Assembly: GCF_030766825.1 (NCBI RefSeq)
Contig: NZ_JASFDV010000037.1
Coordinates: forward strand, 1-60,066
DNA length: 60,066 nucleotides
Direction: 5' to 3'
DNA from: Nocardiopsis sp. CC223A
Lineage (GTDB): Bacteria > Actinomycetota > Actinomycetes > Streptosporangiales > Streptosporangiaceae
Part shown: piece by piece, positions 18,386-27,544 of the stretch
Position numbering within the stretch: position 1 is the stretch's first letter
Layout of the letters: each line of letters begins with the position of its first letter
The notes under the pieces: generated by a model
What the model was told of the DNA's origin: nothing
Database searches by the model: none
Seen by the model: the letters and a program-made list of their open reading frames with translations, nothing else
Program-made: the position numbers and the translations under genes

Positions 18386-19555
18386 GTGAAGACCGAGTCG
18401 CCCGACCTGCGCCACCGACCCGCGCCCCAGCAGCCCGAATGGGCCGAGGACCCGCGGTTGTCCGCGGTCCTCGAACGGCTCCGGGCCCGCCCCGGGCTGG
18501 TGCGGATCGAAGACGTGGACCGGCTGAACGGCCTACTGGCGCTGGTCGCGGCGGGAGAGGCCGGGGTCGTCATCGCCGGAGACTGCGCCGAGGACCCCGG
18601 CCGGTGCGACGCCGGAACCGTCTCCGCCCAGAAGGCCCTCATCGACACCGTGGCCGAGGTCCTGGCCTCGGCGACGGGGAAACCGGTGGTGCGGGTGGGA
18701 CGGATCGCCGGGCAGTTCGCCAAACCGCGCTCACGGCCCACCGAGGTCGTCGGGGGGCGTGAGCTGCCGGTGTACCGGGGACACCTGATCAACGGCCCGG
18801 GAGAGACCCCGGACGACCGCGTGCACGACCCCGGGCGCCTGTTGGCGTGCCACGACGCGGCGCGCACCGTCCTGGAACACCTGGGCTGGCATCCCGGTCG
18901 CGGCGGCCCGTCCCGGACAGCGTCGCTGTGGACGGCGCACGAGGCCCTGGTACTCGACTACGAGGTCCCCGCGCTGCGCCGCACCGCGGACGGACGGACC
19001 CTGCTGACCTCCACGCACTGGCCCTGGGTGGGCGACCGGACCCGCCATCCCGGGGGCGCGCACGTGGCCCTGCTGTCGGGGATCGCCAATCCGGTGGCCT
19101 GCAAGGTCGGTCCGTCGGCGACCGTCGAGCAGGTGCTGGAGGTGTGCGCCCGCCTGGACCCCGATCGGACACCGGGTCGGCTCACCCTCGTCTCCCGCCA
19201 GGGGGCGGGAGGGGCGAACGCGCTGTACCGCTTGGTCATGGCCGTGCGCGCGGCGGGCCACCCGGTGATCTGGATGAGCGACCCGATGCACGGCAACACC
19301 ATCAGGACGCCCTCGGGGCTCAAGACCCGCTATGTTCCGGCGATCGTGCGGGAGGTGCGCGAGTTCCGGATGGCGGTGCAGGCGGCCGGCGGCATCGCCG
19401 GGGGCCTGCACCTGGAGGCCACCCACGAACCGGTCACCGAATGCGTCTCCGACGCCTCCGAGATCGACCGGGTGGGCGACCGGTACACCAGCCTGTGCGA
19501 TCCCCGGCTCGACCCGGCCCAGGCGGTCGCGGTGGCGTCGGCGTGGAACCTGTGA
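18386..19555 (+). CDS. phzC: Class II DAHP synthase (PhzC-like)
   Basis: The 389-residue enzyme condenses phosphoenolpyruvate and erythrose 4-phosphate at the head of the shikimate pathway. Seen motifs are VIAGDCAED near residue 70, VRVGRIAGQFAKPRS, STHWPWVGDRTR, WMSDPMHGNT and GGLHLEATHE, all typical of the plant-like class II type. GTG 18386 is preceded by GGAG at 5 bp. It begins a tight rightward run with the SDR, PhzD-like and PhzE-like genes, so its job is to raise chorismate supply for them. The symbol reflects phenazine-cluster homologues; the product here is probably not a phenazine. Confidence 0.95.
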   Translation: MKTESPDLRHRPAPQQPEWAEDPRLSAVLERLRARPGLVRIEDVDRLNGLLALVAAGEAGVVIAGDCAEDPGRCDAGTVSAQKALIDTVAEVLASATGKPVVRVGRIAGQFAKPRSRPTEVVGGRELPVYRGHLINGPGETPDDRVHDPGRLLACHDAARTVLEHLGWHPGRGGPSRTASLWTAHEALVLDYEVPALRRTADGRTLLTSTHWPWVGDRTRHPGGAHVALLSGIANPVACKVGPSATVEQVLEVCARLDPDRTPGRLTLVSRQGAGGANALYRLVMAVRAAGHPVIWMSDPMHGNTIRTPSGLKTRYVPAIVREVREFRMAVQAAGGIAGGLHLEATHEPVTECVSDASEIDRVGDRYTSLCDPRLDPAQAVAVASAWNL

Positions 19556-19584
19556 GATCCCCTGGGAAACGAGAGGAATCCCCG

Positions 19585-20355
19585 ATGGAGTCAAGGGTGG
19601 CCCTGGTGACCGGGGCAGCGGGTGGTATCGGAGCCGCGGTGGCGCGCGCCCTGGGCGGGCTCGGCACGGTGGTCGCCCTGGTGGACCGGGACGGTCCCGG
19701 GCTGGCGAAGGTCGCCGCCGGGCTCACGGCCGGGGGAGCGCGTGCGGTGGCGATCACGGCGGACGTGGCGGCTCCGGGAGAGGCCGAACGGGTGGTCGCC
19801 GAGGCCGAGGACGCCCTGGGCCCGCTGGATCACCTGGTCAATGCCGCCGGGGTGCTGAGGATGGGCGGGGCCTGGGAACTGGACGACCGGCAGTGGGCCG
19901 AGAGCCTGGAGGCGAACGCCACCGGCGTCTTCACCATGTCCCGGGCGGCGGCGCGCGGCATGGTGACGCGGTCGAGCGGGTCCATCGTCACCGTGGCCTC
20001 CAACGCCGCGGGTACAGCGCGCGCCGGCATGGCCGCCTACGCGGCCTCGAAGGCCGCGGCGGTGGCGTTCACCCGCTGCCTGGGGCTGGAACTGGCCGGA
20101 CACGGAGTGCGCTGCAACGTCGTGGCACCGGGCTCCACGGACACACCGATGCTGCGTTCGATGTGGAAGGACGCCACCGGCCCCCGGACCACCCTCGACG
20201 GCGACCCCGACGCCTTCCGGGTGGGCATCCCCTTGCGGCGGATAGCCGATCCCGGCGACGTCGCGGACGCGGTGGTGTTCCTGCTGTCCGACAGGGCCCG
20301 GCACATCACCATGCAGACGCTCACCGTGGACGGAGGGGCCACCTTGGGCGTGTGA
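19585..20355 (+). CDS. SDR, probable 2,3-dihydro-3-hydroxyanthranilate dehydrogenase (EntA-like)
   Basis: The 256-residue short-chain dehydrogenase has the TGAAGGIG cofactor loop, an NAAG motif near residue 91 and the YAASK catalytic pair. Overall it resembles 2,3-dihydro-2,3-dihydroxybenzoate dehydrogenases. A GAGAGGA site precedes ATG 19585. Placed between DAHP synthase and the PhzD-like hydrolase, it should aromatise the PhzD product to 3-hydroxyanthranilate, as proposed in benzoxazole and dibenzodiazepinone pathways. That substrate is inferred from context. Confidence 0.87.
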   Translation: MESRVALVTGAAGGIGAAVARALGGLGTVVALVDRDGPGLAKVAAGLTAGGARAVAITADVAAPGEAERVVAEAEDALGPLDHLVNAAGVLRMGGAWELDDRQWAESLEANATGVFTMSRAAARGMVTRSSGSIVTVASNAAGTARAGMAAYAASKAAAVAFTRCLGLELAGHGVRCNVVAPGSTDTPMLRSMWKDATGPRTTLDGDPDAFRVGIPLRRIADPGDVADAVVFLLSDRARHITMQTLTVDGGATLGV

Positions 20356-20406
20356 ACCCACCCGTGTCGGCAACCGCACCGGACGACCAGCAGCAGGAGG
20401 ACGACC

Positions 20407-21087
20407 ATGCCAGGCATCCCACCCATCCGGCACTACGCCATGCCCGCAGCCGACGACCTGCCGGCCAACACCGCGCGGTGGGAACTCGACCCCGCGCGGG
20501 CCGTCCTACTCGTCCACGACATGCAGCGGTTCTTCCTGCGGCCGTTCGCCTCCACCTCGGAACCGTACGGAACGCTGATGAAGAACTGCGTCCTGCTGCG
20601 TGAGTACGCCTCACGGGCGGGGGCACGGGTCGCCTACACCGCCCAGCCCGGCCGGATGACCACGCGCGAACGCGGCCTGCTCCGCGATTTCTGGGGGCCG
20701 GGCATGACCACCTCCGCGGAGGACCGGGAGGTGGTGGAGCCTCTCGCCCCCGAGGAGGGCGACTGGATGTTCACCAAGTGGCGGTACAGCGCCTTCCACC
20801 GCTCGGACCTGCTGGAGCGCATGCGCGCCGAGGACCGCGACCAGCTGGTGCTGTGCGGTGTGTACGCACACGTGGGCGTGCTGATGACGGGGGTGGACGC
20901 CTTCACCCACGACATCCGGGTGTTCCTTGCGGCCGACGCGGTCGCCGACTTCGACGTGGAACACCACCGCCTCGCCCTGGACTACGCCGCGACGCGGTGC
21001 GCCGTGGTCGCACCCACCGAGTGGCTGCTCGACCGTATGACCGTCCCCGGGGCCGAACGGAGCCCGGCCGAAGTGGAGGAGGAGTGA
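20407..21087 (+). CDS. phzD: Isochorismatase-family hydrolase, PhzD-like
   Basis: The 226-residue enzyme hydrolyses the enol-pyruvyl group of 2-amino-2-deoxyisochorismate to give trans-2,3-dihydro-3-hydroxyanthranilate. It carries the family aspartate in VHDMQ (Asp38), the lysine in FTKWRYSAF (Lys124) and the CGVYAHVG strand. As in PhzD, the nucleophilic cysteine of other isochorismatase-superfamily enzymes is replaced (Ala in YAHVG). Its stop overlaps the phzE-like start by one base (TGATG at 21085-21089). Confidence 0.95.
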   Translation: MPGIPPIRHYAMPAADDLPANTARWELDPARAVLLVHDMQRFFLRPFASTSEPYGTLMKNCVLLREYASRAGARVAYTAQPGRMTTRERGLLRDFWGPGMTTSAEDREVVEPLAPEEGDWMFTKWRYSAFHRSDLLERMRAEDRDQLVLCGVYAHVGVLMTGVDAFTHDIRVFLAADAVADFDVEHHRLALDYAATRCAVVAPTEWLLDRMTVPGAERSPAEVEEE

Positions 21088-22976
21088 TGACCGCACACCC
21101 CGGCGAACCCGGTTCCGGAGACCTGCTCGACCGGATCGTCTCCGGCGCCGTGCCCGCGTTCGCGCTCGTGCACCGACCCGAGTCCGGCCCCGGAGGGATC
21201 GAGGTGCTGGCCGGCGAGGTGTCGCTGCACGATTCCCTCGCCGACATCCCCCTGGGGAGGGCCGCAGGCACGGCCACCGCCCCGGGGTGGGACGTCCTGG
21301 CGGCCGTACCGTACCGACAGATCTCGGAGCGGGGGTTCGAGCACGTCGACGACGGCGCTCCGATCGTCTCGCTGAGGATCTCCGAGTGTCACGAGGTGTC
21401 CGTGCAACAGGTGCTGGAGCGCGTCCCCGACACCGGGCTGGTGGTGGACGGCGGCGGCTTCGACATCGACGACGACACCTATTCGGACACCGTGCGGCGG
21501 GTCATCGCCGAGGAGATCGGACACGGTGAGGGCTCCAACTTCGTGCTCCGCCGCTCCTTCACCGCGCGGATCGGAGGGTTCGGCCACGACAGCGCGCTCA
21601 CCCTGTTCCGTCGGCTCCTGGAGCAGGAGTCGGGCACCTACTGGACGTTCGTGCTCTTCACCCCCGACCACGTCCTGGTGGGTGCCACCCCGGAGCGGCA
21701 CGTCAGCCTGGAGGCCGGGGCGGCGGTGATGAACCCGATCAGCGGCACCTACCGGTACCCGGCGGGCGGCCCCACCCTGGACGGGATGGTCGGGTTCCTG
21801 GCCGACCGCAAGGAGGCCGACGAGCTGTACATGGTGGTGGACGAGGAACTGAAGATGATGGCCCGGATCTGCGACTCCGGGCTGCGGGTCATGGGGCCGA
21901 GGCTCAAGGAGATGGCCCGGCTGGCGCACACCGAGTACCTGATCAGGGGCGAATGCGACCGGGACCCGCGGGAGATCCTGCGCGAGACGATGTTCGCGCC
22001 CACCGTCACCGGCAGCCCGCTGGAGAACGCCTGCCGGGTGATCGCGCGGTACGAGGCTTCGGGGCGGGGGCATTACAGCGGGGCGCTGGCGCTCATCGGC
22101 CGCGACGCCCAGGGGGCGGCGGCACTGGACTCGGCGATCCTCATCCGCACCGCCGAGATCGACCGGGCCGGCCGCCTGCGACTGTCGGTGGGGGCGACCC
22201 TGGTGCGCCACTCCGTCCCGGAGTCGGAGGTGGTGGAGACACGGGCGAAGGCGGCCGGAATGCTGAGCGCGCTGAACTCCGACCGTTCGGGGACCCTGGC
22301 GGACCACCCCACGGTGCGGGACGCGCTGGCCGACCGGAACGCGCGCCTGTCGGGCTTCTGGCTGGGCCGGCCCTGCCCCTCCCCCGGGGTGACCCTGGAC
22401 GGGATGGAGATCCTTGTGGTCGACGCCGAGGACACCTTCACCGCGATGCTCGCCCACCAGCTGCGCTCGTCCGGGGCGTCGGTGCGGGTGCGCGGGTTCG
22501 CCGAGGAGCTCTCCCCCGACGGGTACGACCTGGTGATCATGGGCCCGGGACCGGGCGACCCCCGGAATGTGGACCATCCCAAGATCGCCCGGGTCCGCGC
22601 GAGCGTGCGGACCCTGCTCGCACGGCGCCGCCCCTTCCTGGCCGTGTGCCTGAGCCACCAAGCGCTCAGTCTGGAACTCGGACTGCGGGTGTCGCGCCGG
22701 AAGAACCCCAACCAGGGGGCCCAGCACCTGATCGACCTGTTCGGCCACAAGGAGCTGGTGGGCTTCTACAACACCTTCTCGACGCACTGCGAGGAGGACA
22801 AGATCCACTGCGAGGGTGTGGGCGCGGTGGAGGTGAGCCGCGACTCCGGCACCGGTGAGGTGCACGCGCTGCGCGGACCGTGGTTCGCCTCGGTGCAGTT
22901 CCACACGGAGTCGGTGCTGACACGCAACGGGGTGGGTGTCATCACCCGCCTGATCACCGATCTGACGACGGGCTGA
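21087..22976 (+). CDS. phzE: 2-amino-2-deoxyisochorismate synthase, PhzE-like
   Basis: The 629-residue protein matches the size of PhzE. Residues 1 to about 400 form the chorismate-binding half (GATPERHVSLE, PISGTYRYP and GHYSGALALIG blocks). Residues from about 445 form the class I glutamine amidotransferase, with the nucleophile in FLAVCLSHQALS and the catalytic His-Glu in VQFHTES. It converts chorismate and glutamine to 2-amino-2-deoxyisochorismate, which PhzD hydrolyses. It is the last gene of the aromatic-precursor operon and converges on the sugar genes. Confidence 0.96.
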   Translation: MTAHPGEPGSGDLLDRIVSGAVPAFALVHRPESGPGGIEVLAGEVSLHDSLADIPLGRAAGTATAPGWDVLAAVPYRQISERGFEHVDDGAPIVSLRISECHEVSVQQVLERVPDTGLVVDGGGFDIDDDTYSDTVRRVIAEEIGHGEGSNFVLRRSFTARIGGFGHDSALTLFRRLLEQESGTYWTFVLFTPDHVLVGATPERHVSLEAGAAVMNPISGTYRYPAGGPTLDGMVGFLADRKEADELYMVVDEELKMMARICDSGLRVMGPRLKEMARLAHTEYLIRGECDRDPREILRETMFAPTVTGSPLENACRVIARYEASGRGHYSGALALIGRDAQGAAALDSAILIRTAEIDRAGRLRLSVGATLVRHSVPESEVVETRAKAAGMLSALNSDRSGTLADHPTVRDALADRNARLSGFWLGRPCPSPGVTLDGMEILVVDAEDTFTAMLAHQLRSSGASVRVRGFAEELSPDGYDLVIMGPGPGDPRNVDHPKIARVRASVRTLLARRRPFLAVCLSHQALSLELGLRVSRRKNPNQGAQHLIDLFGHKELVGFYNTFSTHCEEDKIHCEGVGAVEVSRDSGTGEVHALRGPWFASVQFHTESVLTRNGVGVITRLITDLTTG

Positions 22977-23005
22977 GGTTCCCGGCGGGACCGCGGCGGC
23001 CGCTT

Positions 23006-24478
23006 TCACAGGCGCAGCGCCCCGGTGGTGAGGGCCGCCATCAGGGTGCGGGCCTGGACGTTCAGGTAGTGGCCGTGCCGGGCCAGCGCGACGAGCTGGT
23101 CGGGGGTCGCCCACAGGTGGCCCTCGGGCTCGGGTTCCGTACGGGGCCGGGGGTCCTCCACCACCAGGCAGTGGGTGCGGGCGTGCAGGAACCGACCGCC
23201 TTCCTCGGAGTGCACGGCCCGGTAGAGCAGCGGTCCGGGCGGTGCGGACAGCACCGCGTCCAGGAAGGGCGGGCGTGACCCCGGGGGCGCGGTCGCCTCC
23301 TCCCGGGTGCACTGCACGGTCGGTCCCAGCTCCACCGTGTCCAGGAAGCCCGGTTCGACCCGGGCGTGGACCAGCAGGTGCGGCACCCCGGCCACCCTCC
23401 GGGTGAGGAAGGCCGCCACACCCGGCCCGTGCGGGGCCAGCAGCGGCTGGGACCAGGAGGCGACCTCCCGGGCCCGGGCCCGGACCGACACGGCCACCAC
23501 GTCGAAGTGGCGCTCGTCCGCATGGTGCAGCCGGTCGGACGTGCGCTGCCAGCCGGGCAGGGAGCCCAGGGGGACGCGTTCGGCGGCCAGGGTCCTGGAC
23601 GCGCGCTGTCCGGTGAACCACGAGAGCAGTTCGACGTCGGAGTGGAGGGGGCGGCCGGAGCCGAAGAACACCGGGGCGCAGGCCAGGACCGTGCGGGTGT
23701 CCATGTTGACGGTCTCGTCCCTGAGCATCAGGGCGCCCAGGGTTCCCAGGGTGACCCAGCGGAAGTCCTCGTGGGGCTCGACGTCACGGTCGGTCTCCAC
23801 GATCATGTTGCGGTTGCTCTTGTGGTGGAACCACCAGCCGTGCTCGGACTGGAGGACGTCGGCGAGCACGCGACCCCGGCCCGGGCCGACGAAGTGCTCG
23901 ATGTGGCGTACCGGGCGTCCACGGTGAGCCCGGGTGTAGTTGCTGCGGGTGGCCTGGACGGTCGGGGAGAGCTGGACGACGCCCGGGTTTCCGGGCTCCA
24001 TCTTCGCCTGGACCAGGAAGTGCAGGACTCCGTCGAACTCCTTCGCGAGCAGACCGAGGACACCCACCTCGGGCTGGTGGATCACGGGCTGGTGGAGGAG
24101 GGTCCGGGGGTCTCCGTCCACGATGCTCCGCAGGCCGGTGACCGAGAAGAACCGTCCGCTGTCGTGGACCAGGTCGCCGCTGTCGGGGTGGAAACCCCAG
24201 GCGTCCATCTCGGCGAAGGGGATCCGGGTGACGGAGAACCCGCCGGCGGCGGCGCGTTCGGCCGCCCAGGCCGCGACGTCGGCGGGGCCGTCGGCGCTGC
24301 GGCCGCCGTCGGGGCCGCGCACCGCGGACACTCCGGCCGAGAGGGCCAGCCGCTCGGCGTCCGTCCGGCCGCCGGGCCCGGAGGAGTCAGGAGGTGAGGG
24401 GTTTCCACCAGTCGGGATGGTCGCGGTACCAGGCGACGGTCTCTCGGAGGCCTCGGTCGAAGGGGACACGGGGTTCAT
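23006..24478 (-). CDS. NDP-hexose 2,3-dehydratase
   Basis: The 490-residue protein has the two-repeat layout of TylX3/DnmT-type enzymes. GDLVHDSGRFFSVTGLR near residue 95 and a paired repeat (QAKMEPGNPGVVQLSPTVQ and HARVEPGFLDTVELGPTVQ) are visible. It removes the C2 hydroxyl of NDP-4-keto-6-deoxyglucose, the first step to a 2-deoxysugar. ATG 24478 has a GAGGAG site 7 bp upstream, so the gene overlaps the end of the 4,6-dehydratase gene by 92 bp. Starts after that stop (GTG 24331 or 24322) lack a clear site. Confidence 0.92.
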   Translation of the reverse strand: MNPVSPSTEASERPSPGTATIPTGGNPSPPDSSGPGGRTDAERLALSAGVSAVRGPDGGRSADGPADVAAWAAERAAAGGFSVTRIPFAEMDAWGFHPDSGDLVHDSGRFFSVTGLRSIVDGDPRTLLHQPVIHQPEVGVLGLLAKEFDGVLHFLVQAKMEPGNPGVVQLSPTVQATRSNYTRAHRGRPVRHIEHFVGPGRGRVLADVLQSEHGWWFHHKSNRNMIVETDRDVEPHEDFRWVTLGTLGALMLRDETVNMDTRTVLACAPVFFGSGRPLHSDVELLSWFTGQRASRTLAAERVPLGSLPGWQRTSDRLHHADERHFDVVAVSVRARAREVASWSQPLLAPHGPGVAAFLTRRVAGVPHLLVHARVEPGFLDTVELGPTVQCTREEATAPPGSRPPFLDAVLSAPPGPLLYRAVHSEEGGRFLHARTHCLVVEDPRPRTEPEPEGHLWATPDQLVALARHGHYLNVQARTLMAALTTGALRL

Positions 24479-25340
24479 ACCCCAACTCCTCACGGATCAC
24501 GGTGTCGTCGATGGAGTAGCGCAGGTCGTGTCCGAGCCGGTCGGGGACGCGTTCCACGGCCGTCTCGTCGGCGCCGCACAGTTCCAGGAGGCGCCGGGTC
24601 ATCTCCAGGTTGGTCAGGTCGTCGCCGCCACCGACGTTGTAGACCGCGCCGGCCCGGCCCCGGGTCAGCACGAGGTGGACGGCCCGGCAGTGGTCCTCCA
24701 CGTGCAGCCACTCGCGCACGTTGCGGCCGTCACCGTAGAGGGGGACACGGCCGCCCGACATCAGCGCGGTGACGAACCGGGGGATGAGCTTCTCCGGGTG
24801 CTGGCGCGGACCGTAGTTGTTGGAGCACCGGGTGATGGAGACGTCGAGGCCGTGGGTGCGCCAGTAGGCGCGGGCGATCAGGTCCGACCCCGCCTTGGAG
24901 GCCGCATACGGGGAGTTGGGGGCGAGCGGGTGCTCCTCGCGCGCCGCACCGCTTTCCAGGGAGCCGTAGACCTCGTCGGTGGACACGTGCACGACCCGTT
25001 CGACACCGTGGGCCACCGCCGCCGCCAGCAGGGTCTGGGTACCGACGACGTTGGTGCGGACGAAGGCCGAGCCGTCCGCGACGGAGCGGTCCACATGACT
25101 CTCGGCGGCGAAGTGCACCACGGCGTCGTGTCCGGGGAGCACACCGGCCAGGGCGCGGGCGTCGCACACGTCGGCCCGGACGAACTCCATGCGCGGATGG
25201 GAGCGGGGCAGGTTGTCCCTGTTGCCCGCGTAGGTGAGCAGGTCCAGGGCCGTCACCCGGGGGGCGTCGGCGTGTGTCAGCAGGGACCGGACGTAATGGG
25301 ACCCGATGAACCCGGCGGCGCCGGTGACCAGGATCCTCAT
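24387..25340 (-). CDS. rmlB: dTDP-glucose 4,6-dehydratase
   Basis: The 317-residue extended SDR makes dTDP-4-keto-6-deoxyglucose. It has GAAGFIGSHYVR at residues 7-18, STDEVYG with the threonine-aspartate-glutamate triad, YAASKAGSDL, and NNYGPRQHPEKLIP. The ATG overlaps the stop of the nucleotidyltransferase gene by 4 bp (25337-25340), giving a coupled rmlA-rmlB pair. Its 3' end runs 92 bp into the 2,3-dehydratase gene. Confidence 0.96.
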   Translation of the reverse strand: MRILVTGAAGFIGSHYVRSLLTHADAPRVTALDLLTYAGNRDNLPRSHPRMEFVRADVCDARALAGVLPGHDAVVHFAAESHVDRSVADGSAFVRTNVVGTQTLLAAAVAHGVERVVHVSTDEVYGSLESGAAREEHPLAPNSPYAASKAGSDLIARAYWRTHGLDVSITRCSNNYGPRQHPEKLIPRFVTALMSGGRVPLYGDGRNVREWLHVEDHCRAVHLVLTRGRAGAVYNVGGGDDLTNLEMTRRLLELCGADETAVERVPDRLGHDLRYSIDDTVIREELGYEPRVPFDRGLRETVAWYRDHPDWWKPLTS

Positions 25341-26404
25341 ATCCGGACCTCCGCACGCCCGTGGTCGCCGATCACGAGGCTGGGACCGAGGGCCGAGGTG
25401 CCCGTGGGCCGGACCGAGGCGGACCTGCCGATGATGGAGCTGTGCAGGCCGGGTACACCGACCAGTTCTGCTCCGTCCAGGACGATGGAATCGGCGATCC
25501 CGGTCCTGCGTACAACGCAGTCTCGCCCCACCGAGGTGTGCCGCCCCACATGGGCGTCCTCGATGACCGTCCGCGCGCCCACGACCGCCGGACCCTCGAT
25601 GCGCGAGCGCACGATCCGCGCACCCGGCTCGACCACCACGGGGCCGGCCAGCACGCTGGACTCGTCCACCCGGCCCCGGATCCGGTTCCGGGCCCCGTCC
25701 AGGAGCCACCGGTTGCACCGCAGCACGCCCTGGATGTCGCCCGCGTCCTGCCAGAACCCGGTGTGCTCCACAGCTCGGACCGGGTGTCCGGCGGTGACCA
25801 TCCATTGGAGGGCGTCGGTGATCTCCAGTTCTCCCCGCGGACTCGGCCGGATGGCGGCCACGGCCTCGTGGACGGCGGGGGTGAAGAAGTAGGCGCCCAT
25901 GACGGCCAGGTCCCCGGACGGCTCCTCGGGCTTCTCCTCCAGGCGCAGCACGGTGCCGTCGTCACCGACCACGGCGACCCCGAACTCGCGGGGGTCGGGG
26001 ACCCGGTGCACGGCCAACTGGGCGGCGGGGCGGTCGGCGGCGAACGCACGGGCCATCCCCGCGACCCCGTCGGAGAGGATGTTGTCGCCCAGGTACATGA
26101 GGAAGTCGTCGTCCCCGAGGAAGTCCCGGGCGAGTAGGACGCAGTGCGCCAGCCCCAGCGGGGCGTCCTGGCGCAGGTAGGTGAGGCGCAACCCCAGCCG
26201 GGACCCGTCTCCGACCGTCCGCTCGATCTCCTCGGCGTGCTCGCCGACGACGACGCCGACATCGACGGCGCCCGCCCGGCGGACGTCGTCCAGAACGTGC
26301 TCCAGGACGGGCCGGTTGGCGATGGGCATCAGTTGTTTGGGCATGGAGTGGGTGAAAGGACGGAGCCGGGTTCCCATCCCCCCGGACAGAACCAGAGCCT
26401 TCAT
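25337..26404 (-). CDS. rmlA: Glucose-1-phosphate thymidylyltransferase, long type
   Basis: The 355-residue enzyme activates glucose 1-phosphate to dTDP-glucose, the start of the deoxysugar pathway. It shows LSGGMGTRLRP at residues 5-15, PKQLMPIANRP, LGDNIL and a C-terminal left-handed helix extension of hexapeptide type (about residues 245-345), as in the longer actinomycete cluster versions. It is the first gene of a three-gene leftward sugar operon and is divergent from the MpaB-like oxygenase gene. Confidence 0.95.
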   Translation of the reverse strand: MKALVLSGGMGTRLRPFTHSMPKQLMPIANRPVLEHVLDDVRRAGAVDVGVVVGEHAEEIERTVGDGSRLGLRLTYLRQDAPLGLAHCVLLARDFLGDDDFLMYLGDNILSDGVAGMARAFAADRPAAQLAVHRVPDPREFGVAVVGDDGTVLRLEEKPEEPSGDLAVMGAYFFTPAVHEAVAAIRPSPRGELEITDALQWMVTAGHPVRAVEHTGFWQDAGDIQGVLRCNRWLLDGARNRIRGRVDESSVLAGPVVVEPGARIVRSRIEGPAVVGARTVIEDAHVGRHTSVGRDCVVRRTGIADSIVLDGAELVGVPGLHSSIIGRSASVRPTGTSALGPSLVIGDHGRAEVRI

Positions 26405-26503
26405 CGTCGTTCCCTTCGGAGCCGATCCACGCTGATGGCGCGGCCAAGGACACCGGAAGCATCCTGCGTTCCCCGGTGCCGGGCAACGGCGGTCACGGAA
26501 ATC

Positions 26504-26530
26504 TGTCAGGTCAGGCGACTTGACACAGTG
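26504..26530. promoter_or_regulatory. Candidate operator in the rmlA / oxygenase divergent region
   Basis: The block includes CGACTTGACACAGTG at 26516-26530, preceded by GGAAATC at 26498-26504. A nearly identical block (CGACATGACACAGTG at 38940-38954, also preceded by GGAAATC) lies in the other divergent sugar promoter. TGTCA at 26504-26508 faces TGACA at 26521-26525 as an inverted pair. I infer a shared binding site for a cluster regulator. Confidence 0.5.
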
Positions 26531-26608
26531 CCGACGGGCGGCTTCGGGCGGGCCCCGCGGTCGCGCATGATGCGATGTGCACGGACCGCGGAGAAGGAGG
26601 AGCCGATC

Positions 26609-27544
26609 ATGGCCGGGGCACGGAGGAGGGCACGCCGTTACCAGCGGCTGCGGGAGATCGAGGCCATGGACGTGGAGCGGGTCCACAGCAGGATCTGGCT
26701 GCTCGATATGGCCTACGAGTTCCCGTGGGACATGCAGGTCGGCGGGAGCATCGGTTTCTACCACAGTCTGGCCCCGCCGCGGATGGCACGCCTGCTGGCG
26801 CGGACCGGCGAGCTCACCGAGAACACGCAGAGGCGGTTGGACGACACCAACATCCTCATGTGGGAGATGTTCCGGCACGGGTTCACCGGGACACGCGGCA
26901 GGGAGGCGGCCCGCCAGATGAACCGGATCCACCGCAACGCCGTGCGGCACGTCAACGCGCTCGACGGCGGGGACCGGTGGTCGATCACGAACGACGAGTA
27001 TCTGTTCGTGCTGGCGGCCGTCATGATCCACATGGTCCGCGCGGTGGACCGGCACGGCTGGCGGCCCTTCGGGGAGACCGAGCGGAGAGCGGCCTACCTG
27101 CACTTCCGCTCGATGGGCGAGCACATGGGGATCAAGGACATCCCCAAGACCTACGAGGACTTCGAGCGTTTCCACGACGAGTACGTGCGCGCCACGTTCA
27201 CCTACTCCCCCGAGGCCGCGGCGCTGTGGCGGTCCACCCGGGGGCTGTTCGTCGAGGTGCTGGTGGCCTGGCTGCCGCCGCGGTTGCACGGGGTCGCGGG
27301 CCGGGCCGTGGAGCCCCTGCTGCCCGCGCTGTTGGGCCCCGACCTGTGCCGGGCCTTCGGCCTGCGGCCGGCGTCACCGCTGACGGCCAGGCTCGTTCGA
27401 GCGGCCCTGCGTGCCCGCTCGGTCTACGTGCGCTGGAGCCCGCCCCGCCGCGAGTCGGCGATGCCCGACCGGATACCGACCGAGCGGTTCCCCGAGGGTG
27501 AGTACGAGTTCTCCCAGGTGGGGCCGGATCACAGCACGAGCTGA
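26609..27544 (+). CDS. DUF2236 oxygenase, MpaB/latex-clearing-protein-like
   Basis: The 311-residue protein is of the oxygenase MpaB (DUF2236) type: a histidine-rich helical fold with RIHRNA near residue 110, an IHMVRAVDRHGW stretch and a late RSMGEHMGI helix. Family members bind haem; fungal MpaB cuts a farnesyl side chain in mycophenolic acid biosynthesis, and bacterial Lcp cleaves polyisoprene. Beside a UbiA transferase, cleavage or oxidation of the prenyl chain is an attractive guess. GAAGGAGG precedes ATG 26609. Its last 16 bp overlap the end of the convergent regulator gene. Confidence 0.78.
   Translation: MAGARRRARRYQRLREIEAMDVERVHSRIWLLDMAYEFPWDMQVGGSIGFYHSLAPPRMARLLARTGELTENTQRRLDDTNILMWEMFRHGFTGTRGREAARQMNRIHRNAVRHVNALDGGDRWSITNDEYLFVLAAVMIHMVRAVDRHGWRPFGETERRAAYLHFRSMGEHMGIKDIPKTYEDFERFHDEYVRATFTYSPEAAALWRSTRGLFVEVLVAWLPPRLHGVAGRAVEPLLPALLGPDLCRAFGLRPASPLTARLVRAALRARSVYVRWSPPRRESAMPDRIPTERFPEGEYEFSQVGPDHSTS

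Noticed and set aside
18386..22976. A complete phenazine cluster
   Set aside because: phzF, phzB and phzG are absent and an EntA-like SDR is present instead, so 3-hydroxyanthranilate is the better prediction.
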